Of a stretch of DNA of 64,000 nt, positions 47,501 to 56,934 are shown piece by piece. Under the pieces are notes generated by a model. That model did not search any database, had not been told where the DNA came from, and worked only from the letters and a program-made list of their open reading frames with translations. Made by a program: the position numbers and the translations under genes. Each line of letters begins with the position of its first letter. Within the stretch, counting starts at the first letter, position 1. Source of the DNA: Stomoxys calcitrans (Eukaryota; Arthropoda; Insecta; Diptera; Muscidae); contig NC_081552.1 in the NCBI RefSeq assembly GCF_963082655.1, forward strand, positions 64,020,571-64,084,570. The letters run 5' to 3'.

Positions 47501-50048
47501 ATGTTGGGCTAGATGCGTTAAAAACCACTCTAAGTTTTGTGGTAACCCTATCTGGTTTGATAACTGCATGGTGAGGTAAGTAGTAGTGAGGGGTCTTGTA
47601 TACGCTGTTTGGGTCTACCTTCCTCATGTGTCCTAATTCCAAATACTCTAATATGGCTGCATCATAATGTGCTTTAATATCTGGGGTCTTAGACAACTTT
47701 TTCTCCATTCTATGAAACTGTGCCAATGCGATGTTCCTAGATGAACCGATCTCTGAACAGCTTTTAAAAGGTAAAGTTACGATATATCTCCCCGCCTCAT
47801 TACGTCGTGTTGTATTTTTGTAATTATTTTCGCAATAAATATCTTCTGCTGACCTCAAAACCTTTTTTGGGGTCTCTTCCACCTCCCAAAAGCGAGTGAT
47901 TATCTTTTCTAATGATGATGCACTATAAAGTGTGATTTGTCTGTCGGATTTAGGGTCTTCCGTAATGGGTCCTCCTATGATCCACCCAAAAACGGTGTCC
48001 TGCGCTAAAAGTGATCCACAGGATTTCATAGTACCGCCTTTTGTGTATATAAGGGGTCCAATATCTAATCCGATTAACATGTCCACGGGTCGACTTTCAA
48101 AGAATCGAGGGTCCGCGAGACTAAGGTGTGCAAAATCTCCAAATTGATTTTGCCTTAAATCGTGTGTTGGTAAATGAGAAGGTAGGGTCTTTAAGACTGG
48201 TGCCCAAACCTCCAGCTCAAAACTAGGATTTACTCGTGAGCAAAGATTGAAGACGCAAGCTTTTGTCGATGTTTCAGAAACTGCGTCGCTTAAACCTGTG
48301 ACGTGAATTAAATTCTTAACTGTTGGAAGTTGTAGTTTGTTTCTAATTTTCTCTGAAATGAAAGTTGATTGTGACCCAGGATCGATGATTGCCCTGGCAT
48401 CATATCTATGTCCTCTAGATTTGATTTGAACTATTGCTGTGAACAAAAGTGTCTCTTTGGGTTGCGGAGTGGGTCTGATTTCCTGAAGTGTCAAAGTCGT
48501 TGAACAAGGTGCTTCTAAACAAGGTGTGGACTGTATATTTGGCGATACCGATGGTTGTACTAGGGTGGTTAAAGCGGCAGCACTGGTACTAGGGCGTGCG
48601 TATTCGCTAACCGGTTGAGCTAGGGTGGTAGGATCAGTAGCACTGGTGCTAGGTCGTGCTTCCTGTCTACCGGGTTGAACTAAAGTGTTGAGAGCGGCAG
48701 CACTTGTGCTGGGTCGTGCTCCGTCTCGTTGGAGTGTGCCTGTTGTAGGGTACTGGGTCTGGTTGCCTTTATGTATCAAACTGTGGTGTCGTTGACTACA
48801 TTCCCTACAACTAAAACGACTTTTACACTCCCTGACTCCATGATCCGAAGAAAGGCAGTTATAGCAAAGATGACTGGTCTTAACAATGTTTATTCGATCG
48901 TTGATCGACCTTTCTAGAAATTGAGGACATTCTCGCAAAGAATGATTGGATTTACAAAGTTGACAAACCGGTTTGTTATTCTGAGCATTATAGTGTGATT
49001 GTGTGTTGTTGCTGGGTCTTGAGCCCGTGTTCTTGAAATTGGGATTTACATTTGTTTGAAAACTATTAACTCGCTTTTCCCGCTTATCGTACTCCGATCT
49101 GGGTTGATTATATCTCGAATATTGTGGCTTGATATTGCCGACTGATTCTAGGGTCTTGAATTTATGGGTCAAAAATACATCTAGTTGATTCCACGATGGA
49201 AGAGACGAACAATCTGCTAGGCTGCTTTCGAATTCTTCTAAAAATATTCTTGGTAGTTTGGTTGACACAAGATAAACTAAGATTGGGTCCCATCCCCCCG
49301 TTTCTACTTCAAGGGTCTGTAAAGTTTGGGTACAACTACCTATAGTGCGCTGTAATTTCTGGATTGTTGACGCGTTATCAACGGAAACCGAAGGTAAATT
49401 AAAAAGAGCTCGCAATTGCTCATTTACCTGCATGCGTTTATTTTCGTACCTATGAACGAGATTTCTCCACGCTATGTCGAAACCCTCATGGGTCAGTGGA
49501 ACATTGGAAATTGTTTCGCGGGCTTCTCCTGCTGTTTTCTGGGTTAAGTGAAACAACTTCTCGACTTTACTTAATTTTGAATTGTTAATGTAGATTGCTG
49601 AAAATAAATCCCTAAAGGTAGGCCATTCGCGATATCCCCCTTTAAAAACATCTGTGTCACAGGGCGGCAATCTTAGAGCTGGTGAAAAATCATTAGTGTC
49701 TCGCTGTTGGGTCATCGATATTCTCTCCTGTTTTTCTTGATCTTGTTGCTCGTTAAGGGCCAAAATTTCTCCGTTAAGAGAGCTTAAACACCGTTTATAA
49801 GTTTCTAGTGCCTGTTTGTAGCTATTTCGAAGCTTAGTTTTATCTATAGGTGTCTCATCCTTTTCCGGAATGCGATCCCTACAATCTAAGTATGCCTTCT
49901 TGATTTGATCCCATAAAGAATTGAGTTCTACCCGCGTGATTTCTAACGAATGTATATTATCATCCGACTTAGCCGCGGAGTAAACGGTCTCAAAATCCAC
50001 TAAATCATCCACACAGTTTACAAATCTTTCGCGTAAATTCTTATCCAT
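44598..50048 (-). CDS. gag-pol: BEL/Pao Gag-Pol polyprotein, intact
   Basis: A single 1,816-residue frame. In order: Gag capsid region about 115-310 (DUF1759-like, 'WPTFRDLFSAIYINN'); zinc knuckles from Cys362 to about 426; a linker with three ~24-residue repeats of the ARPSTSA...LVQP type (about 443-500); retropepsin-like domain with D556 in DPGSQST; reverse transcriptase with YVDD at 962-965; RNase H (GFCDAS about 1140, TDST about 1212, DVASRG about 1260); integrase HHCC zinc domain about 1425-1485; integrase core with D1516, D1582 and E1635; and a C-terminal DUF5641-like domain (WKLGRVFKTYPG). The length fits BEL/Pao. The ATG at 50,046-50,048 is the first of the frame and gives a complete Gag. 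The stop is TAA at 44,598-44,600. Gag packages the RNA; the other domains reverse-transcribe and integrate it. Confidence 0.95.
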   Translation of the reverse strand: MDKNLRERFVNCVDDLVDFETVYSAAKSDDNIHSLEITRVELNSLWDQIKKAYLDCRDRIPEKDETPIDKTKLRNSYKQALETYKRCLSSLNGEILALNEQQDQEKQERISMTQQRDTNDFSPALRLPPCDTDVFKGGYREWPTFRDLFSAIYINNSKLSKVEKLFHLTQKTAGEARETISNVPLTHEGFDIAWRNLVHRYENKRMQVNEQLRALFNLPSVSVDNASTIQKLQRTIGSCTQTLQTLEVETGGWDPILVYLVSTKLPRIFLEEFESSLADCSSLPSWNQLDVFLTHKFKTLESVGNIKPQYSRYNQPRSEYDKREKRVNSFQTNVNPNFKNTGSRPSNNTQSHYNAQNNKPVCQLCKSNHSLRECPQFLERSINDRINIVKTSHLCYNCLSSDHGVRECKSRFSCRECSQRHHSLIHKGNQTQYPTTGTLQRDGARPSTSAAALNTLVQPGRQEARPSTSATDPTTLAQPVSEYARPSTSAAALTTLVQPSVSPNIQSTPCLEAPCSTTLTLQEIRPTPQPKETLLFTAIVQIKSRGHRYDARAIIDPGSQSTFISEKIRNKLQLPTVKNLIHVTGLSDAVSETSTKACVFNLCSRVNPSFELEVWAPVLKTLPSHLPTHDLRQNQFGDFAHLSLADPRFFESRPVDMLIGLDIGPLIYTKGGTMKSCGSLLAQDTVFGWIIGGPITEDPKSDRQITLYSASSLEKIITRFWEVEETPKKVLRSAEDIYCENNYKNTTRRNEAGRYIVTLPFKSCSEIGSSRNIALAQFHRMEKKLSKTPDIKAHYDAAILEYLELGHMRKVDPNSVYKTPHYYLPHHAVIKPDRVTTKLRVVFNASSPTSNKKSLNDILHTGPILQQDLVVQVLNWRFFKYVFNADVTKMYRQILVDPNQTAFQRILFRKSENHPIEDYELLTVTFGINCAPFLAIRTLLQLAEDVKDSHPLGSRIIKENLYVDDVLAGGHSIEEATAARKELASALESAGFRLRKWASNDTRLLKDLNEDMLLPIDWLNISEASSTKTLGIRWNISGDNFTFTAPTVEERQMSTKREVLSTIAKFFDPCGWLAPVIVVAKLIMQQVWLDKVEWDDSLKPVTQMNWNNFVRGSHSIDTVSIPRWVRFTPASIVEIHGFCDASESAYAATIYIRVEHIDKTVDTFLLAAKTRVAPVKKISLPRLELCGAVMLSRLANAIVPKLRLSKFTTHFWTDSTIVLAWLQKPPCSWSAFVGNRVSEILENVGGENWKHVDSEYNPADVASRGCSPDDLISHNLWWTGPQWLKLPHDQWPQDRVNTDTNLEAKQVKVFATGTFDDPLTRFSSLARAYRVLSYAVRFWRNTGSTRSSLKISSQEITSPELIGTKMRLIVATQKHYFVEEYSSLTQKKRLSPRSSLLPFNPFIDRKGVIRSNGRLVQSPALTYSERHPILIPYDSRFALLLVEFVHKVSMHGGNQLMTRLIRTEFWIFRLKQLIKKVIHNCRVCTLYRLKTQTQIMSSLPPERTTLSRPFTNTGVDFAGPFGIKSLTARACLITKGYICIFVCFATKAIHLEATSDLSTQSFLAALARFIGRRGCPEKIYSDNGKNFIGAAEMLKKDQKEFMKSLQSSAIQQHAHQNLEWKFIPPGAPHMGGLWEAGVKSFKIHLKKSMPKMNFTFEELSTILARIEACLNSRPLSPASEDPNDLAPLTPAHFLIGSSLLTPAEPDISEEDITLANRWKRLKIISQNFCQRWKSEYLNELHRRYKWKYQQDNIQVNDLVVIRDERYPTEWKLGRVFKTYPGVDQNTRVVDIRTSNGIVSRPITKIVKLFSDTPSNS

Positions 50049-52284
50049 TTTGTAATTGGCTTGTATATGTTTTAAATAGGGTCAAAAAACTATAAAACCA
50101 AGGAAAATTTTACAACAAAATGTCCTAAAAAAAAAACTGGTTATTTGTAGAAATCAAATCTATTTCAAAAAAACCTAATGCGAGAAAAAAAATGTGTGTC
50201 TTGATGATGGGTCAAATATCTAAGGGTCAAACCTGAAACTTTTTACAAAATTCGTAATAAATGTTTTATCTGGGTCACTAGAAAAAAAAACAGGTTAATA
50301 TTTCTGATGATATCGATTATACAATAGCCGCAAAAAATTGTAAGAAATATTTTCCTTTCAAATCGCAATACACCAGCAATTTAATTCCGCTCGAATTAAA
50401 GTTGCAAAAAAAATTCATTTTTCTCCAAAAAAAATTAAACTTTCACTTTTCAAAATTTGGCATACAGAACTAGATGATTCTTTACAATAATACTGCTTTG
50501 ACTCGTTGGGTCAATTTGCTTTCTGTATAAAAAACAACAAAGGATTGCACAAACAACCACAGTCCTTTCCGACCGTTTCCACTTAAATTTGTGCAATAGA
50601 ATGAAGTTTTAAAATTTCGAAGACAAATGAGGCCAGCACGCAATATTATTTTCGTTATTTCTCACACAAAAACAATTCTTGATAAAAAAAACTTCTTCTT
50701 TTCTAAAAGCACTTCGATTTTTCTTAGACACTTTTCCTTTTCTTTATAAAAAATTTCAACAAAAAATCTCGTGGATGTCTGTCCCGAAAATCCTACACAC
50801 TGCCTTGAAAGTAGGGTCTGCTATATTGGGTCAAATTCACTTGGATCAAATTAATTTGGGTCAAAATTAATTGGGTCAAAATTTATCAGACAACCGAATT
50901 AGCGATTCATAATCAGAAAACGATCAAAAACAATATTAAAGTACGCTGGGTAAATGTATGAACTTTTCCTTTTTTGAAAAAAAGGTTATGTATGACGTAA
51001 TACCCAAGCGCACTTTAATAGAAAAACAAAATGGTACTCACTTTGAAGCTTCTTTTTTGATGTGTGTGTATGTGTGTGTGTGTAGGTGGGCGCTTGGCTT
51101 GGGTCCAGAATTGTGTGTTGGCGCCTTTTGCAATTTTTGTAGCTTTGTGTCGTTAGAGTCTTGGATTTTGTTGTTTTAGTGTTTTTGATTTGATGAAGTT
51201 TTGGGAATTTAACCGTTGTAGCGGGTTTTTCCGTTTTTATCCCAGAGCGTAGATTTTTTGTTTTTGTGTTTTTACACGGAACGCACGAATTTGATTTTGT
51301 TGGGGTTTTTTGAAAATGCACAATATTTTATGTTTGATAGAAAAAGAAAGAATTAGTTTGGGATAAAATTTACAAATTTATCGAGCAACCCATAATTCTG
51401 TTTTAACACTCTAATTTGTTTTTTAAGTTAAAATACTGAAAAATTTATGATTTTTAGAGAAAAAAAATTTTTCAAAATATGTAGAAAAAAATTAACATAA
51501 ATTTTGGGTTGGACGATAAATTGTTAAATTTTTCAATTTTTTAGCTCTTTTTTTTCAATTTAACACAAAGAAACTTCTTTAAACAATTTAAAAATTTTTT
51601 GATTTTTATAATTTTTTTTGAAATTCCACTTTTTTCCACTTCTGTTCCACTGTGCGGGTCACTTTACGTTTTTTGGGTCTTTTGCACACTTCTTTTTTGA
51701 TTTACCACAACTTCTAATGATTTTGGGGTCAATTTTTTGCACATTAAAATTTAATTAATTATTTTTATTTTTACACGGGTCACCCTGTTAATTTAATTAG
51801 TTTTTGTTTTATTTGAGTCTTTATGTACTTTAATTGTCACTTTGCAATTTGGTTATTATTTTCTTTTGTTATTTCGTTTTGATCTTCATTTGGTTGGAAT
51901 ATTTTATCAAATTTTCAATAAAATAAATGCCACAACCAAACGAAGAACACTGAGAGCCGCTATATATTTTTTAATTTGTGATTTGTGTATTATTTTGTTT
52001 TTAATAAATTGCCAAAACTGATCTTTTATGTGTTTTGATATTTTTGTGTTGGCCGTCCGTCCATACGTGTATGTATGTACGGTTGTGTGTAACCAACCCT
52101 TTTTTCGCACTTTTCTCTATTTCATTTGCTTTTAATTGTTGGGTCACTGCACTTTTGTTGTTGCGAATTTTTTTGTGTTTCGGTCACTGGGTCTTTTGAA
52201 ATGAAAATGAATTATTTTTGGGCACAAAACAGAAAAATTTTTTTTTGATTTTTGGTTTTTTAATTATTTAAAAAAACCACTTAT
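50049..52284 (-). promoter_or_regulatory. BEL 5' untranslated leader
   Basis: An unusually long (about 2.25 kb), AT-rich leader between primer-binding site and gag, without long ORFs. It holds 16 plus-strand GGGTC words (GACCC in sense), four of them within about 70 bases at 50,813-50,880. A (TG)n tract lies at 51,061-51,083. It may contain the packaging signal and a splice donor, but neither can be pinpointed by eye. Confidence 0.6.
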
Positions 52285-52302
52285 CCGGTTCGCAATGGAC
52301 CA
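52285..52302 (-). other. BEL primer-binding site
   Basis: In sense: tggtccattgcgaaccgg, two bases after the 5' LTR. It begins TGG (complement of a tRNA CCA end) and contains GAACC (complement of the GGTTC of the T arm) at the right distance. I could not assign the tRNA species. Confidence 0.7.
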
Positions 52303-52304
52303 AA

Positions 52305-53188
52305 TGTTTGGGGTCAAACTAAGGGTTTTGCCTTTCGAAATAAAAAATCAGAGGGAGAATTAGGTTTAAAATTCAATGCTGTTGTAATGGTTTATTGTGT
52401 TTGTTGCTCATTTCATTATTTATAAGTAGTAAATCGAATTCAGTCTTTTGTTGTAGGTAAATTTAGATAGACAATTGTACATGTAGCATTAAGTAGTTAA
52501 TTTCTTTTAGGATGAAGTAGCACAATTTATTCTTAGTTTAAGTAGCGAATTTTACTTTTAGTTTTGGATAGGAAATTTTAACTTTAGCTTTAAGTAGGAA
52601 AATTTAATTTTAGAGGGTAAGTAGGTTATTTCACATTTTGATTTTGGGTCTAAGGATATAGGAATTTGTTGATGGTGTGTAGAGTGGCCCGCACTTGTGT
52701 TTATTTTTGGTGTCCCGCACTTTGATGGTTTAACCATGTGTTGTGTTGATTTTGGGTCTTCTTGTGGGTTTATGTTGTATCTTAGTGTCTTCTTCACGTC
52801 TGAAAACTGAGTTTGTTAATTTTTGTTTCACTGTTTGTAATGTTCTTTTCTTTAACGATTGTTTATATGTATATATGTAAGATCACTTTTTTTGCTTTTC
52901 ACTTCACTTGGGTTCACTTTGAGGGGGAGAGAATACGATGCGCGGGTTTGAGATTTAAAAGCGAGACTGATCTTTTTTTGGTTGTTGCTTGTCACTTGGA
53001 CCCCGCGAAAACGGTCAACTTTCCAAGCTACAAGCAACAATTCCAGGTAAACAAATATGAAGTCAAGGCGGAATCAGCGATTAAGAACTTACTTCAATGT
53101 ACCGTTATGCACAGTGGGTCATGTGCATACGTGAACGCATGTCTGCACATGGGTGCACATGACTTCATGTTCAAACGTACTTTGAACA
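52305..53188 (-). repeat. BEL element 5' LTR
   Basis: Promoter-carrying copy. A TATA-like string (in sense catatatacatataaac, about 52,861-52,880) is a candidate promoter element and 'aaaataaac' about 170 bases further downstream a candidate polyadenylation region; both are weak. Otherwise identical to the 3' copy as far as I checked. Confidence 0.93.
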
Positions 53189-54220
53189 GACCGATTTGAA
53201 CCATACTTAGCACAGTTGTTTAATATCATAACAAAACACGTCGTGCAAAATTTCATTGTAATCGGCTAGAGGCTTAAGAAGTCAAGACCCAAGATCGGTT
53301 TATATGGCAGCTATATCAGGTTATGGACCGATTAGGACCATACTTGGCACAGTTGTTGAATATCATAACAAAACACGTCGTGCAAAATTTCATTCCAATC
53401 GGATAAGAATTGCGCACTCTAGAGGCTCAAGAATTCAAGACCCAAGATCGGTTTATATGGCAGCTATATCAGATTATGGACCGATTTGAACCATATTTAG
53501 CACAGTTGTTGGATATCATAACAAAACACGTCGTGCCAAAATTCATTCAAATCGGATAAGAATTGGGCACTCTAGAGGCTCAAGAAGTCAAGACCCAAGA
53601 TCGGTTTATATGGCAGCTATATCAGATTATGAACCGATTTGAACCATACTTGGCACAGTTGTTGAACATCATAACAAAACACGTCGTGCCAAAATTCATT
53701 CAAATCGGATAAGAATTGCGCACTCTAGAGGCTCAAGAAATCAAGACCCAAGATCGGTTTATATGGCAGCTATATCAGATTATGAACCGATTTGAACCAT
53801 ACTTGGCACAGTTGTTGAATGTCATAACAAAACACGTCGTGCAAAATTTCGTGCCAATCGGATAAGAATTGCGCACTCTAGAGGTTCAAGAAATCAAGAC
53901 CCAAGATCGGTTTATATGGCAGCTATATCAAAACATGGCCCATTTACAATACCAACCGACCTACACTAATAAGAATTATTTGTGCAAAATTTCAAGCGGC
54001 TAGCTTTACTCCTTCGGAAGTTAGCGTGCTTTCGACAGACAGACGGACGGACGGACGGACGGACGGACGGACAGACGGACGGACATGGCTAGATCGACAT
54101 AAAATTTCACGACGATCAAGAATATATATACTTTATGGGGTCTCAGACGAATATTTCGAGTAGTTACAAACAGAATGACGAAATTAGTATACCCCCATCT
54201 TATGGTGGAGGGTATAAAAA
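53189..54220 (+). mobile_element. DINE-1/HINE-like element (family A), right piece split by BEL element
   Basis: It starts with the duplicated GACCG and completes the unit begun at 42,648. Five units, 'acaataccaaccgacctac', (GACGG)n at about 54,038-54,087, and the intact 3' end 'atggtggagggtataaaaa'. About 1.08 kb when both pieces are added. Confidence 0.85.
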
Positions 54221-54590
54221 CGTATTCTACTCTTTAATACCTTTTATTTGATATCCATATTGTCTTTATCGGTCCACTTGTGATTTTGGGTGGTTTTTTT
54301 GGGGTAACGGGGTGGGTCCGCCCCCTTCCGATATCAACAAATTATAAAGCATATTTCTTCTTCCTGACCATATTCGTAATCTACTCCCGAATACCTTTCA
54401 TTTGAGTCCCATATTGTGATGATCGTCAAATAAACCTATTTTAAGGGGGTTTGGGGGTGGGGCGGCCCCGAGGTACTAGGATCCAACTTTTTTTTATGAA
54501 ATTCGTACTCTACTCTTGAATACCTTTCATTTGAATCCTATATTTTCCTGACCACTCCACTTTTATTTTTGGGTAGTACTTTTGAGGTAA
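54221..54590 (-). repeat. Family B fragment, reversed
   Basis: Three B blocks ('tactctttaatacc', 'tgagtcccatattgtgatg', 'ggggtggggcggcccc'). It ends at the motif 'aggtaagggggagggt', which recurs at 42,498-42,512 in another B copy. Confidence 0.6.
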
Positions 54591-54594
54591 GGGG

Positions 54595-54650
54595 GAGGGT
54601 GTCTCGCACCACTTGATCTTTCCATCGGGCTTTTGGTCTTCCCGGTTTGC
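54595..54650 (-). pseudogene. Fragment resembling the C-terminal tail of a non-LTR reverse transcriptase
   Basis: On the minus strand one frame reads RKPGRPKARWKDQVVRDT, close to the 'GRPK.RW.DDV' tail common at the end of LINE ORF2 proteins. Only about 18 residues are present, so the assignment is tentative. It sits between the B fragment and the gypsy LTR. Confidence 0.4.
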
Positions 54651-54670
54651 GTGTATGCCTTCAAAAGACT

Positions 54671-56663
54671 TGTTACGCGCTATTTTTCATTCCAATCTGG
54701 AATATTGTTTAGTATAAATCTGCGGGAATCACAAGCTGTGGCATGTTATGATGTAAAATTGCCCTGGCCAGCTCCACCAGGATGTAGGGTCTCAACCCGT
54801 AATTTCACGCGCGAACATATTTTTTTCTTAACGTTTCATGCCATCAAAAGTTAATAAAGATCATCGACTTTCAAAAACTTACACGTTGTTTTTCTTTGAG
54901 CCACTGTATTAGTCTTACCTGTGAATGTGTTTGGTATGTCCAGATGTAGTGACATACCGAGGTACAATGTCCCCACCCTGTCGCCTTTTGACATTGAAAA
55001 TACCCTTATTCCACCCAATGTCCCTATTATGACCAGCTTCTAAAACTAAAGATGAGCCTTGCCCCACATTCCTCTTAAAGAAGGCGAACTTAGCAATTCA
55101 TATTAAATTCAGTATATTTTGGCATAGCCATCATAAATCTTAAGTATCAAAACAAAACAAAAATATAATTAAATTTATATACTAAGCCTATTTTGTTCAA
55201 GTATAATTTGAATGAATGACACTAAGAAAATACATGATGAATTTATTAATTCATCCTAGTTTAAAATAAAACGTTCTTTGGAGAAACACCAAAAATAAAA
55301 AGCTTTAGAGACCGTTAGATGTCTGCATTATGTTGGGAAAAAAAATAAAATAAATGTCTCAATTTATTTTTGCTATTGCTATTTCATTTATGTCCAGGGA
55401 AAAGAAAAAAAAAATTATTGTCGTGGATGATAGAGCTCAATAATCCAGAATACTAAAATCAGAAACTAACCGTTATCATTTTGGCTATTGCATTGTAAAA
55501 GTGTGGATGGGAAAACAACAATAACAAAAAAAAAACCGGTATGACACCTATCAGTCTTTACACCACCAAGAATGTATTCTCTTAAGTCCAAAATTTAAGT
55601 TAAATGTAAAAATGTTTCTCACACATACATACACATATACATGTTATGCACCCATTTCATTTATTGGTGATTTACTTTACACTCAAATTCACTATGGGTA
55701 TGTATGTGTTGTTTAAAGATCAATGTTTAGTACCGTTATGATGAGAAATGAAGGAAAAAGAAAAAAAAAAAAAACTTAGTATGTATATGGATTATGTATA
55801 TGCCTATGAGTACTTATATACTACTTTTACTACATGTGCTTCAATTTCATGTATACATCACCGAAAAATATTTCCAATTTGACGAGCTTGGGGGCTCAAA
55901 AGCTGGGACGTATGGGCAGCCGCAACTCCCAATACGATTTGACAAATCCAAAAAGACAATGTGCGCCTATGGCGACTTAGGGCTCCTTTCTCTTCCCCTA
56001 AGCAGACTCTTCTCAGCGACAAATTCAACGCCTGTTGGAGTAACAGGCTGCGGCAGTGATATGATTTAGTGCAATAGCACTTACCAAGATGAAATGGTAA
56101 AATTATGGAGTAGCTGGGCACCTATCACGTCTATGTCTTGTGTAGTCGTGTATAACACAAAGACCGATGATAATTTCGGTCGCCCCCAGAAACACCTTAG
56201 TGGTGGCAGCCGACACAGTTTCCCAGCAAAAAAAAAATCCGCACCAGGAGGCCGATGAAGTTATCAGAAACCCCTCTGGTCAACGTTCACCTCACTGCGT
56301 AAAATTTCTCAACTCCACGGTCGTAAAATAATTGCCGCAACACAGGTGTATGTGTGCAAGAAAATCCAATCGCCTATAGAAGTCAATGGAGAAGATAATT
56401 AAAGGTCTTTAATTAAATTCTCTTCACAGGGTCAGCTCATATTCAATCATGCTTACCAATGAACAATTTATGTTCCGTTTATAAAAAAAAATCTTTTGTA
56501 ACCAGGGTAATGTTTAATTTTCATTCACTGCCCACCACTCTTGGTATTGCAAGTCTTGTTCTGGTCTCTTTGAAAACTCTTTTCGGAATGTCGAAATGCC
56601 TTGACTGCAAAATAACTTGGTGCAAGAGTGTTAGTGTACTGTCAACTATCAGGCAGGGTTACC
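54671..56663 (-). repeat. Gypsy-type element 3' LTR
   Basis: Identity with the right copy is visible to 56,304, where the other copy leaves the window. I place the end near 56,663 because 'gcagggttacca' there could pair with the tgttac start and is followed by 'gatcacctcc', whose complement is purine-rich. The exact end is inferred. Confidence 0.65.
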
Positions 56664-56697
56664 AGATCACCTCCAAAAAAAATAAAAATTTCCCTAA

Positions 56698-56934
56698 TTA
56701 CCATCGATCCTTATTAACAAAGACATTGATCGCCGTGTCGTATTGTAAGCACAAATGGCCGTATCGTACAGCATAAAAGGGGTCAGTAACGATCCGTTTC
56801 AAAACTGCTTCGTCTTGAGATTTATAATCGCTAAGCGAACAGGCAGGATCCCATAACGCCCTATCGTGTGGCTCGACCCACGCAGCCGGGCAAACACCAT
56901 ACGACACCTGCACCGTTTCGTCCACTATGTTCAT
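56698..56934 (-). CDS. Small third ORF overlapping the pol stop (ATGA)
   Basis: A 78-residue frame whose ATG (56,932-56,934) overlaps the pol TGA (56,931-56,933) as ATGA, the classic arrangement for termination-reinitiation. The product begins MNIVDETVQVSYGVCPAAWV and contains AAWVEPHDRALWDPA, then a mixed C-terminal half. No signal peptide or membrane segment, so not an envelope protein. The VCPAAWV...LWDP pattern faintly recalls N-terminal segments of DUF4806-type insect proteins, but this is too weak to name. It lies wholly between pol and the inferred 3' LTR. Confidence 0.45.
   Translation of the reverse strand: MNIVDETVQVSYGVCPAAWVEPHDRALWDPACSLSDYKSQDEAVLKRIVTDPFYAVRYGHLCLQYDTAINVFVNKDRW

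Larger units (their letters stand above)
42695..53188 (-). mobile_element. Complete BEL/Pao LTR retrotransposon
   Basis: Seen directly: two 884-bp LTRs with TG...CA ends (42,695-43,578 and 52,305-53,188), flanked by the 5-bp duplication GACCG (42,690-42,694 and 53,189-53,193); a primer-binding site 2 bases from the 5' LTR; a purine tract beside the 3' LTR; a 1,816-codon Gag-Pol without stops; and a further 312-codon ORF. Gag with three zinc knuckles, the DPGSQ-type protease, YVDD reverse transcriptase, and integrase followed by a C-terminal DUF5641-like domain mark it as BEL/Pao. I found no LTR mismatch by eye, so the insertion is recent and may be competent. Confidence 0.95.

Noticed and set aside
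55794..56121. 91- and 87-codon frames in the gypsy LTR (also at 63,442-63,817)
   Set aside because: They lie inside both LTR copies and show no domain. LTR-internal chance frames are the simplest reading.
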